The notes beneath the pieces were generated by a model. It saw nothing but the letters and a program-made list of their open reading frames with translations. It had not been told where the DNA came from and made no database searches. Position numbers and translations under genes: made by a program. From positions 1,736,001-1,800,000 of the forward strand of contig JAFREQ010000030.1 in NCBI GenBank assembly GCA_025331565.1: a stretch of DNA of 64,000 nt. The letters are read 5' to 3'. This document shows, in pieces, positions 26,201 to 38,300 of the stretch. Numbering within the stretch: position 1 is the first letter of the stretch; every line of letters starts with the position of its first letter. This DNA comes from Holacanthus passer. Taxonomy: Eukaryota > Chordata > Actinopteri > Pomacanthidae.

Positions 26201-29200
26201 AGGATAAGTATTTAGTTGTCTTTTGTGTTTTTTGTTCCCTGCAGTATCTTCTTCCTGCTATTGTGCATATCAACCATCAGCCCTATCTGGAGAGGGGCGA
26301 TGGTCCCATTGTGAGTGCAAATTTAATATGTGATCTTGTGTTAAATATGTGTTTTATCCAAATCATATTACCTCGGTGTGAACATACTTTCAGTCTGTGA
26401 AAACCTTCCTTTTTCCTCTTCGTCCTCTTCATAGTGTCTGGTGCTCGCCCCAACCAGAGAGCTGGCTCAGCAGGTCCAGCAGGTCGCATATGAGTACGGG
26501 AAATCTTCACGTATCAAAAGCACCTGCGTCTATGGTGGAGCACCCAAAGGACCACAGATTCGAGACCTCGAGAGGGGTGCGTATGGTTGTCGACAGACAC
26601 ATGCAATGGATTATTGAAAATAGCTTGACATTCAGAAGCGTTATACATATGCGTATCGAAAAATCTCTTCAATATATTCTTGTGTACTTTTGAGTATGTT
26701 CCCAGCTTGGGGAACTAAGTTGACTTTGAAAACACCAAAAGGGGACACTGTAGTAGCACAGTGTTGTTAGTAAAATAAACAACATATTTAATTCACGGAG
26801 AAACAAAGAGCTACAGTATATCCTGGTATGTAAATCAACTGTCATGAGTCAACTGTTATGTTTGACTTCTGCAGCTGCTGCCTGCTATTTTAGCCCACAC
26901 TACATTTCATTATGAGGTGTGGCCATATGATCAGACAATGACTATAAAATACAGAAAGTGTTGTATGAACAAATGAACAAACAATCACAATTATTAGTAA
27001 AATAATACATAATAATTTTTTTCTCTTCGGATGACTCTAGGTGTTGAGATCTGTATCGCCACACCTGGTCGCCTCATTGACTTCTTGGAGTCTGGGAAAA
27101 CGAACCTGCGGCGCTGCACCTACCTAGTGCTGGATGAGGCTGACCGCATGTTGGACATGGGCTTTGAGCCACAGATTCGAAAGATAGTAGAACAAATCAG
27201 GGTAGGACAGAGGCTCAGTTACTAATAGTGGTGGTTTTATAACAATCACCTGGACTTATTCTTGAAGAAGTAGTTTTCAGTGAAATCACACGCTTCTCTC
27301 TCTCTACCTGTTTCACAGCCTGACAGACAGACCCTGATGTGGAGTGCAACATGGCCAAAGGAGGTCCGGCAGCTTGCTGAGGACTTCCTGAGGGAGTATA
27401 TCCAGATTAATGTTGGCGCTCTGGAGCTCAGTGCCAACCACAACATCCTGCAGATTGTCGATGTCTGCATGGAGACTGAAAAGGACAACAAGTAAGGATG
27501 GCCAGTGAGAAGTTGTCTGACCTAAAATGACCTTATGTCATGATTAAATCATCGACTGCTGTAGTGTCACAGAGCATGAATGGATCCTTTCACACATTTG
27601 AAACTGAACTTAGTAATTTGGATGTGCTGTGATTATCTACAGACTTTTTCAGCTCATGGAGGAGATAATGGCTGAGAAAGAGAACAAAACCATCATCTTT
27701 GTGGAGACTAAGAAGCGCTGTGACGATCTTACCAGGAGGATGAGGCGGGACGGGTGAGGAATCACTGTCTGTTATGACACAACATGTTGACAGTAGTTCT
27801 TTATTTATGCAAATATTTGACAGACAGAAGCTATTCAGAATGTTCTCCAATCCTGTCGTTTCATTGTGGTTTGGTTTTCTAGGTGGCCAGCCATGTGTAT
27901 TCATGGAGACAAGAGCCAGCCTGAAAGAGACTGGGTACTCACAGGTAAGAATACTCTTAATACAGTGCTGCCACGTCCCTCCTGTTCTTTGTTTATATCA
28001 TTTTCTCACCAGAACTGGTGTTCATCCATCTTTACCTGAGTGGTGATACAGAATAGTATAAACACTGCCTTCCAAAGACTGTTAATCAGTAACTGTAGGT
28101 GTTAATTTTAAAGTTACTCATTCACTATCGTCCGAGTAGAAGTGGAGATGCTCTTCAGTTTTATTTCCTGTGTCTGTTTCTGCCAGTATTCCTGCTAATA
28201 TTTGATTTAATCCTACAGAATTTCGGAGTGGTAAAGCCCCTATACTGATTGCCACCGATGTGGCCTCTCGTGGTCTGGGTATGTCTGCTCACACATACAG
28301 TTCATGCTGCATAATTTCTCACATGATCTTCTCTTCTGTCATTCTTTCTGCAATTTCCTGTCAATGATAGTTTTCATATAAATCATATACATTGTATTTA
28401 ACTCTATAGTAACACAAACAAACAGTTACCACAGTTAAACTAATGTGTACTATACAACTGCCACTTTTCTTTTTTGGCCTCTGCTTGCAAAGTTATATTG
28501 ACCTTTAGGTAAGTATACGACAGAGAAGACCAGCTGTATCTGGAAAAGTCTGACAATGAAATGGAGTAAAAAATAATGCAATCCAAGCACAACATCAAGT
28601 GTAGACTTGTCTTCCTTTGACTCGTCAGGCTGTTATTATGACACTATGAATTTTCCATAATATACAGCTGGTAAACTAAAAGTGTGAAGTAAAAAAGAAT
28701 ATGAAATGAATTTAGCAATGTACAATTAAATGAAACAGAGCATTATAATCAAGGATCTCCCTTACTATTATAACCTGACAGTTTAATCAACTTTTGAGTC
28801 CAGTATGGAGGCTTCGGGCCTTCTGCTCTGCTGGGTTTATAGTCTGTTTCTTGTTACTGCAGTTAAAAAGCTTCCTTCAACCGGGGCTCTTTGGCACGCT
28901 GCTGCCTGAAAGGAGGGCTGTGTGGGGCAGATGCTCCTGCGCACCTTTTCTTATGTCTCCTTCATGGTGTCAGTACAAATTAAATGAAGATGTTGCTCAT
29001 ATTACCCATTCTTCCACATAGAAGATAAATAAAGTGTGTAGTTGTTCCACTTATATAATCCTGCAAAATGATGCATACTGTTGTGTTTTGCAGATGCATT
29101 TGAGTAGGACAGCTGAATTATCTGCAGTCCACCAACAGGAAGGCTAATTTGACATCTAATTTGTTGTCAGGATAAATGTGAGAAGGGGGGATAAGTGAAG

Positions 29201-31340
29201 TGTCTTTGACTTGCCAAAATTCCCATGACCGTATCCTTGTTCTTTTTTCCCCTCTTCTCCTCTCAGGGTTTGGCAGCGTATGGCAGCTGTAACAGTCTGT
29301 GCTGCTGTCACTGCCCCCTACGTCAAAGTAGAGGCTTGGCTAGTTTTCGAGGGGTTTAAGCCCCTCTTATTCTTCTTGGCTAACTAAGATCCCCCTGCCC
29401 AGTATTGTCAGAGTTTGTAAATCCAACGAGCCTTCCTTGGGAGCAGCCTGAGGTGCCTGTATGTCTGCCCATCGGTCCGTCCCAAAAAGCAGACAGACAG
29501 GGGAGAGAGAGTTAGACGGGCTCGTCTGGATCCAGTCCTGGCCAGGGTCTGAGGAGGGTCCTGCAATGCAGCGAGAGAGCAACAGAACCAGCCGTTGTGT
29601 GCGTGTCTCTAGAGGTTTAACGGTTCTGCTCCCGTCTGACGTTGCTGGTGTGGGATGAATCCTGTCTTCCCTCCCCCTCAGCCCCTCCCTATAAACCAGG
29701 ACTGATCAGGGGGGACTGACTACCTTTGTAAAAACAACACGAAGGGGGTAAGTACCTCACCACCCCTTTCTCTTAACTCCTCCATGAGCTCACCATATTT
29801 TCAGGTACTTCCATCCTGCTCATATTTTAATCAAAAGAATAGCACAGTTTTTATTCTGGCACATCGTCATTCTCTTACTCTGTAGGTTATGGGTGATGAA
29901 ATGGCTTCCCTCTGTCATGATGGAGGGGAAAAGGTAGACTGATTGATCAGCAGTGCTGTCAGAGCCCCACATCTTCTGTAATAAGAAACAGACTCCCTGT
30001 CTTCACACATTTTGACCAGTAATCCCACTGGTATGAAGACTGTGAAGCCTAAACATGGTCTCTGTACACTTCGATGTCTCACTACACGCCAAGTGAGCGT
30101 GAAAACCTTAAGTTCAGTTTTAACCGTATTTGATTTGGATGAGTTATAATGGTGGTTAAGTGACATAAATCTTTGGATGAATGGATTTTTGCACAGTATC
30201 TGATAAAGCAGGTAAGTTACTTTATTTGTTTAGATTTTTTTAGATTTCTCACCTAAATTATTATTAACATCATCTTCTTTAATGTACATTTAAACATCAA
30301 ATTAGTCATATACTATATATTTATTTATTTAAATACAAGCCATCAGTTCTTGACGTGTAATTAAAATGATTAATTCATTTTCCAGAAGCTGTTTCGTCTC
30401 TTAGCTGATCATCTTTTTTCTTCCTCTCCACACTGTAAATAAAATCAATTACTCTTTATCCAAAAGATGTGGAAGATGTCAAGTTCGTCATCAACTATGA
30501 CTATCCCAGCTCCTCAGAGGATTATGTCCACCGTATTGGACGTACAGCCCGCAGTACCAACAAGGGCACTGCCTACACCTTCTTTACCCCGGGGAACTTG
30601 CGGCAGGCTCGCGACCTGGTCCGGGTGTTGGCGGAGGCCCGGCAGGCCATCAACCCAAAACTGCTTCAGCTGGTGGACTCAGGGCGTGGTGGAGGAGGCG
30701 GTAAGATGGACTGTCACATTTTTCATCATGATACTGTGAAATAGAAAAGAAGGGAATTTTGGGGATGATGGAGGCAGTGATAAACAGTCAAAAAATGAGA
30801 CTGATTTTACATTTGTCATTTGTTACAGGTGGCAGAATGCGCTACCGTGGCAGCAACTCCAACAACCCTAACCTGATGTACCAGGAGGAGTGTGATCGCC
30901 GCATGCGCCCTGGTGGCGGCAGTGGCGGTGGCAGCAAAGACAACCGCAGCGGCTTCAACCGTGACGGCCGCAACAGCCGTGATGGTGACCGTTCCACTTC
31001 CTCTTCCTCTTCCTCCTACAGGGACAGAAGCCGGGATCGCAGGAATAGCTACAACTCGGGCTCAGATCAGTACCAGAGTTACGGCGGCAGCGGGGGCTAC
31101 AATTCCCGCAGTGGAGGCCAGTCCGTTGGAGGTGGAGGTCAAGATCAGCCGAGCCAGCCGCAGGGGCAGTTTGGCCAGCCTCCCCCTCCTCCTCCTCCAC
31201 CATCAGGGGGGCCGCAGCCTCTGATGGCTCAGCAGTTTGTTCCACCACAGCCACCGCTCATGGGCTTCATGGGGCAACCGCCTTACCCTTTTGCTTCTCC
31301 ACCCCCTCCTCCTCTGGGGCCTCCACCTCCCCGGAAGTAG
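23221..31340 (+). CDS. ddx17: DEAD-box RNA helicase DDX17 (p72)
   Basis: Thirteen coding exons join in frame: 23221-23273, 24820-24979, 25307-25403, 25746-25879, 26245-26310, 26435-26576, 27041-27201, 27319-27491, 27643-27753, 27883-27944, 28219-28278, 30467-30700 and 30829-31340 (1965 nt, 654 aa). Helicase motifs are complete: Q motif around residues 115-125, AQTGSGKT 139-146, PTRELA 176-181, DEAD 249-252, SAT 280-282, DVASRG in exon 11 and HRIGRTAR 428-435. The N-terminus MRGGSSYGDRDRDRGRDR and the C-terminus (QPLMAQQF, MGFMGQPPYPF, poly-Pro, RK) fit DDX17 rather than DDX5. DDX17 acts in the nucleus in splicing, microRNA processing and transcription co-regulation. An in-frame TAG at 23206-23208 argues against an N-terminal extension like mammalian p82. 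Intron 11 (2.2 kb) holds a candidate poison exon, described separately. Confidence 0.96.
29267..29747 (+). other. Candidate poison (NMD) exon in ddx17 intron 11
   Basis: A near-perfect pyrimidine tract (29240-29264) ends in CAG at 29264-29266. The segment closes with GTAAGT at 29748-29753. The enclosed 481 nt are richer in G+C than the rest of the intron. Spliced after exon 11, the frame reads GFGSVWQL and then TAA at 29290-29292, within the helicase core, so inclusion would give a truncated protein and probably nonsense-mediated decay. A stable stem-loop (GAGGGGT-TTAA-GCCCCTC, 29349-29366) lies inside. Splice sites and stop are seen directly; use as an exon is inferred. Confidence 0.6.
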
Positions 31341-32260
31341 AACTATGAGAAAGAAGCACCGAGTTAGTCGGTGTAACTTTGTTTTTGTTCTCCAACTCTT
31401 ATCATCTCCAAGAGCTGGGGGTTTGAAAAGGTATATATCAAAGGAGGTAAGGGCTTATATTTTCTATTTGTTTCACGCTTTTGAATAAAACCTACATGTG
31501 TGGAATTTAAATTTTCCTATAGAAAAGGAAACCTAGAACTTTTTCCCTTCATTCTTTCAACCTCCAGTCTCATACAGTTGCTCTCAACCATATACCATGG
31601 AGGAACGACTTTCTTGTGCTGTCCTTTCAGTCAAACGCTACAGGAGTGCATTTCACCTGTTTGTTGTCCCTTTCAAGTTTAAGCTGTTGTTCATCAGCTG
31701 TACTAGGGTGTGGCTGGAATGAAAACTAGCTCGGACTGAGGCCTTACTGGTACATGATTGGGAGTGCTGGGACAAATGATTTGTAGTAGATACACATTCC
31801 AGAGTCATATCTTGCTCTATCAAAATGTTTGAGTTATGTTGTTTCAGGGAGATGTAGGTATTGATGAGCAATATATTCTAATTATTGCATTGATTTTGAG
31901 TTTGTTATTCTGAACACTGAAGCATTACACCCAAGTTGTGAATCTTCTCCCATAGTTTTGATACCATGCAACCACTATTTTATTTCTTTTAGTGTAATTT
32001 ACTGTTGCACTAGATTTAGATGCATTTTGTCATGCATGCGTTTACTTTTTCCTCTCATGTAGCAAGTCAAAATTGTTGTACTACTATTTACTTGTAATTG
32101 TTTAACACACATATTGTTTTTAAAAGCAGACCAGCTAATGCCGCCTTATTTTTTATGTGGATTGTTGACTAAATTGCAGTTTGTTGCTTGTTTCCTCTTT
32201 CATTTAGTGTATTCTTTTTACAGTGATTTCCTAATAAATAAATAAATAAAACACTGTATT
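31341..32260 (+). other. ddx17 3' UTR with poly(A) signals
   Basis: An AATAAA lies at 31484-31489, about 145 bases after the stop codon. A cluster of overlapping AATAAA motifs (AATAAATAAATAAATAAA) lies at 32233-32250. This suggests a short and a long 3' UTR. The sequence between is AT-rich with no coding signal. Confidence 0.6.
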
Positions 32261-35200
32261 TTCTACTTTGCAAATTATTAATCAAATTATTTATACATCA
32301 AGGGAATTCCCTGTACAAATGACTTTATTTGCCTTAAATACACATTTGTTGTACATTATCATTTTGTACCCAGCAGTATGTACATGTATGTTGCTTGTAT
32401 TGATAAATACACATAATGGCATTAAGCTTTTGTTTACATTAGGAGCACAAATGGAAAAGACTCTCCCTGGAAATGCATCTGTAAAGGCCTTTTCACAACA
32501 CTTAGCGTTGCTCTACCTTTTTGTTGTATATCTTAAATATCTGGATCCAGTTTAATCAGTTGTTGTTTGTCATTTTCTTCTTGCCAGTCCTAGTTCATGT
32601 GGGAGGTCTAGTCTATTCATGTATTTCAAATTTGGACAAAGGTAACAGCATTCCATGCTTGATCATGTTTGAGTGTACTGCAAACAGAAGCATAGACGTT
32701 ATTTTGGATTTGTGTCTAATAGGTTTTGTAAAGGGGGAACTCTGCAATAACTGACTTTGTAGTGTACCCCTAAATGCCAGCCAGACATGGCTACAAGACA
32801 TGAGTTGCCTGTCTTGTTTCAGAACGTTGAATATAGCTGCAACTGTAACTCTGTAACTTCCATCAGTGGATGATCAATTGCAGATGACTTGCTGAGTTAA
32901 TGCCTAAACCAAGACGTCTGTCGGGAAGGAAAAACTACAGTCTCTGTCATCATTATACCCACATGTCTTTTAGAAGGAGCCAGACTGGACTGATTTGTCG
33001 TCTACTGATTAATGCTACTCCAGTCAAATAATGTGCCACTGTACATCAAAAACGGGGATGATACTGTGGACAAAATGGAGGCTGCAAAAAAATAAAATTT
33101 GCATTCCTGTGGATCTGACTCCCTCAATGCATAGTTTACAGTACATCATGCTAGGAGAGCTAATGTTCATTATGTACAATCTTCTTGAGCCACAAAGGAC
33201 TGAAAGGTGGTTACTGAGGCTACTTTTTGTCCCATTATTGCTTCCTAGACAAGTTAGTAAATGTATCTGTAAACAAAAGCACAAATCAGAACAGCCTATC
33301 AGATGATTAATGGCACTGTATGATGACTGTTGTAGCTTGATGTACCATATGAAATGTAACACCTGCTTTCAAGTATAAGTGTGTAACGGAATCAGTAGTA
33401 CTCAGTGGGTAATTCTTATATTGATCCAGCTCTATCCCTATTGTAGTTACACATGTGTTTCAGAATCTCATGTCTCAGGTGGAACCAGTCTGCCTCCAAT
33501 CTCATTTTATTTCAATCTTTTGACCCTAAGACGTGATCATAGAGCCGTGCTCCAATCAACTCAATGACCATGGATATCAGGACGATTCTGTAACATCATT
33601 TGATGTGTCATTTGTTTCACAAAGTCTTTTTCTGGACATGAACATATGAAAACAAAAACAAAGATCAAGCTAGTCATTTGTATACATGTATGTACTAAGC
33701 AAATGAAAATCAAATGTTTCATCCCAGGCACATGTGGTAGAATCAAACTGGATGTCAGCAATGTCAACTCAGGACATGTCCCTCTTTGGGTCAATCAACA
33801 GGAAAAAGGCAGCAAATGAGAAAAGACAATGTACTGTAATAGGGAATGGTTTCATGTGCAAAATCTAAAAAAAATAAGTGCATAAAAGTTCATGTGTAAA
33901 ATAAATCTCCAAATCAGAGTGAAACATAATGAAGACAAGTGTCCCCAAATCTTGCAAACAAAGAAAAGTGCAGAAAATAAAAGCTTAATTTCAGCAATTT
34001 AAGATAGTGTTTTTTCACAGAAGACAGTTTGACATGTAGGAAAAGCGTAGGTGTGAATAATAATAATCAATGAAGGCTGAATTCAGTTTCGGGGTCCTGG
34101 TGCTGTTCATGCCACTTCACTGTCGCACTTAAATACATCAGAGCCATTGTCAAGGTTATTGGTAACATCTGTGCTTTTCCTACTGTGACAAGTCTGCTGT
34201 GAAAAAGGCCTGGTGTCACAGCAAAGACACACACGCTGCCCCAACTGTAGCTTTCCAAAGCATGACTCAAATATTAAAAACAAGACAACATATAAAAACA
34301 TGTATCAATTCATTATGTATTCTCCCTTGACACGCCAACTTGGTTCTCCCGATATTTTTCTAGTTATAACGGCATTTCAACTCGTCACGCTCTCAACTGT
34401 CTCCACTGGATGAAAGGGAAAAATCACTTCATTGATTTCAATGTGTTCATAATTACATTTAGTTCCATAAATTCCCTATACAGCTCTGCGTTTGACAAAC
34501 AACACAGTTTTCATTATGGGGTAAAGCGAAGGTGGTTTGCGGTTAAGCATGGTACCATTTGACTATTAAATCCACTGCTGTTCCTCTTCCTTGAACACTA
34601 AATTTGTGCTGAAACAATAAACCTATTATCCATTTTATCATTTGATAGGAAATTAATCTGATTGGTAAAAACGCCAACTATTCCACATCGTGAGTTGAAT
34701 ATATGGGGCGCTTTGACACATGTCAGATTTTACTTTAAGCATTTAACTGACTTAAAGTTAAACTGAAATTAGTGATGGACTGGAAGAAAAGAACAATTTG
34801 TTGTAACCCTACTCTGAACACTCAGAATAAACACTGGATTCACTATGACAATACTCTGAATGTGGGACATTTCTGCTGTCCAAATTTAGGAATGCATATA
34901 CTTGCTTTAGGTTGAGCATTGGAGTTTTGTAAACAACAGAAATAATGCAAGACACCGGCTGTTACGTGTAATTCACATGACATGGGACATCTGAGAGGAC
35001 TGTTATACAGTATGTAAATCAGACAAATGCACACATTCTGTTTTTAAAAGGCTCAACTTCTTTCCCCGATAAGTCACTGCATTGAATCAATGTTTCTGAC
35101 AGTTTGCTTTATAGTTTGCGTTGGACTGATTGTTGGAAGAAGAAAAAATGGCTGCAAAACACAGGAACACAGAGATGATCGAAGGAAGGCACAAGGTAGA

Positions 35201-35366
35201 AGCTGGTTCCCACAGCTGGTCTCATGTCAGTTTGGATTACCAAACCGGAGTTCGACACCACTGAAGTGGTAAGAGGCCGTCTTGCCTCGAGCCAGCAATG
35301 AGGGACAACTTCAACCTAAATCTAAAGGAAGCAGCAGATCGCATGACAGGAGGTTGGTCAGTCTCA
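32261..35366. other. Intergenic region between convergent ddx17 and gga1, including 3' UTR of gga1
   Basis: No exon of a known family is found on either strand. The 3' untranslated ends of ddx17 (plus) and gga1 (minus) must terminate here. A minus-strand AATAAA near 33508 is one candidate end for gga1. Open frames in this stretch lack splice support and family similarity. Confidence 0.4.
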
Positions 35367-38300
35367 CTAAAGGTTCCCCCAGGTGTTTGGAGGTGGGAAC
35401 TGGTCCACATCACCAGATTCATCATGAGATTTGTCTCCCAGGTTGAAGGTCAGCTTGTACCGCAAACGTACTTTTTCCTGAAACATGGGGGAAAAAAGCA
35501 GTCAGTTCAGCATTACATCACCAGCAATGATGTAACAATTCTGTTGCTGCTTACAGGTGCACTGTAGCATTTTGTGTGTCAGTGTGTCTAGTCTAACTTA
35601 AGATTGAATGCATTTATGTCAATGCAATCATTTGTAAAAACACTGGTGCATTGCTGTTTGTTTGTGTTACCGCTACAATCTGTCAATTAGCAGAATAGTG
35701 TGAAACCAAAGGTATGATGTGGATTACATTGCCCACTTGCATGTGTATATTTGCACAATACAAACAAAATGGGGACCCACTGGCAGTTTGTTTCTTGGCG
35801 TGTGCAGGACAAGCTCATTCCCGAACATAATGTGTGCATTAAGAAGCGAAGGCTGGCTGGCAGTGGGTTATGCGGGCTCACCTCCGGCCACCGTCAGCGG
35901 CTAGCTCCAACCAAGAGCTCTCCATGAGTAACTAGCCCAGACATACCAGTAAACAGTTTGTCCAAAACAAAGCTAGAGGGAGCAGGCTTTCAGTTCTTAC
36001 AGCTAAAAACAGAATTTGCTCCAGTGTCCAATCTCTCACAGTTGTTTAGAGCCAAAATCACCCCTGGGCGCTGCCAGCCAGAAGCCTTATCACACCGGGG
36101 CCACAGGGTTAATTGGTAATCCCCGCCCACTACCAGCGAGCCAAAAAGAAAGAAGGAACCACTAAATGACTACCCAAGAGCATACTGCCCAATTTAAAAT
36201 GACAGAGTGACAGAGTACCTTGTGAGGGTTAGCCAACAGCAGGATCTGTGTGACGGCGGCTGGAGGCAGGATGGGATTGAAGGCTGGTAGCTCCGTGCTG
36301 GAGGGAGGCTGCAGCTTGACTTTCATCACCTAGCCAACAAAGACACATCCATACAAAAACCATGCTAACAAGTGATATCCACAAATTTTATTTGAACATT
36401 TTATTCCAAAGACTGAATGTTAAGACTTTTACGTAATGCTCTGATACAGTCTTAAATTGAGGAGGTAGAGGCTGACAAGGAAAAGTCAAATGGCTGGTTC
36501 AGGTATGGGATGGTGTACCTTTGACCACTATGTACATTTATGATCAGTATGAAAAACAGGTCACATGAACCTACCTTTGGTACAGCTGCCTGAAAGCGGA
36601 TGTTGGTGACAGGACTGGGGGCCGAGGACAACATGGAGATGATCACCACCAGCACATCAGGCCGTGATGGAGGACAGTCACGGGCAAAGGTGAACAAAAC
36701 CCGGAGACTGTGTTTGTCAAATACAGTCACTGGTAATAAGCTGCCTGAAATAGATTTAGATAGAGAAAAGCAAAACAGAACATGATGTAGAGAACTAAAG
36801 AGAAAATGGCACCTATAACCATCACTGTTATTTCTTATGCTTACTAGGTTTGATTGATTCCAGAGGCACCGTGACGTCAGCTAGAGAGATGTTGTCGTAG
36901 GGGTCAGCCGTGGCTACTGAGCCTTTCTCGGCAGCTGCGAGACTGAGATTGGAGAGGAGGAGAGTGTCAGGCTGCTCTGAATAGACGGCCGGGCTGGAAG
37001 TGGGCCCCGGAGCAGGAGCGGGGGCAGAGGGGGTGGTGGTTGCATTTGGAGCAGGTCTCGAGTTGGTGCTGGACTTCTGCAGATCTCGTAAGGTGACTCT
37101 GGATTGAGGTTGGAGTTTATCCCTGCATGTACAGAAAAAAAACACAAGTTACATGCTAGTTCCGTGCATGTCGAAAAAATATTAAACTCTCTCAACGACT
37201 GCTGTGTAATACATTATACTTCAGGGCTATGAAGGGTCAGTGCATCAAACTTCAGCTCAGCTCCTTGTAATGACAAACATAGACATACATACCATTTGAC
37301 CTGCTGGCTCTCTGGAGGTAGGGACTGCTGTAACAGTGTCTTCCCCAACAAGTCCAGCTCTTCCATGGGTTTAGGTGGAGCAGTGGGGCCTCCTACTGGT
37401 GGAGCCTGTGGTGTTTGAAGCACAGCAGGTTGCAACACTGCAGCAGGGACTGACGTAGCAGATGATTCGGTGCTATCAGAGGACTGAGAGAACAAACCCA
37501 GGGTTAACGTTTGTGTGTATCAGGAGATTTAGATGATGTCAAATGGTTTGAAAATGAAATTAGTGTCAGTATTAAAGCCTCTATGTGCAGAATCTCTATG
37601 TGATTATAGCATATATTAATTGATTCTGATGCCAAGAGTCTATTTTCAAACTTCCACTGGGTGGCGCCACAGCTGGAAATTTTCTAATTCAACACATAAT
37701 GGCTTTAATGTGAGCAGCATAGTATCATCTTACAGTGTGCACCTGAAAAGTGTTCTGAGAGTCACAGTTTTCCGTTACATTCAGTCCTAAAAAAAAATCA
37801 GAGACAACAAAAGGTTAATCATGTTTCATTAAAATCTTTGCTCTTCATGACATTAGAATGCAAACTCTCTAAAACCAATCCTGAACACAACTTAAAATGA
37901 AAAATAAATCACTGCTACTGCTACTGCCACTGTACTGACAAATGCTGACATGCCAAATCTAAATTAATGTAGCTTTGTTGTGGTGTAGCCAGATGTGGTC
38001 TGTTTCTGATGCTGCTGGTTTTCAGCCAGTCAGCCAACAGGAGGGCTACACACTGGCCAGTGGAAATAAGGTATACCTACGCTGTGCAGACCGAGTTGTG
38101 CTTACATTGCTGACTTGACTCCTTTTTTGGCTTGTTAAAAAGTTAAACTTAGTAATCCACCGTTGTGTTTACAAGCCAGATGAGTGTTTTGTGCTTACCC
38201 AGCGACATGAGTTCATCATCCAGGAGGCTGATGCCCATGTTCTGAGTCAGGGTCTGTAGGCTGGAGGGCTCTGGGTTGGATGGTGCTGCATTGGCTGACG

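Noticed and set aside
30955..31254. Minus-strand and second plus-frame open frames over the ddx17 last exon
   Set aside because: Shadows of the Gly/Ser/Pro-rich C-terminus of DDX17.
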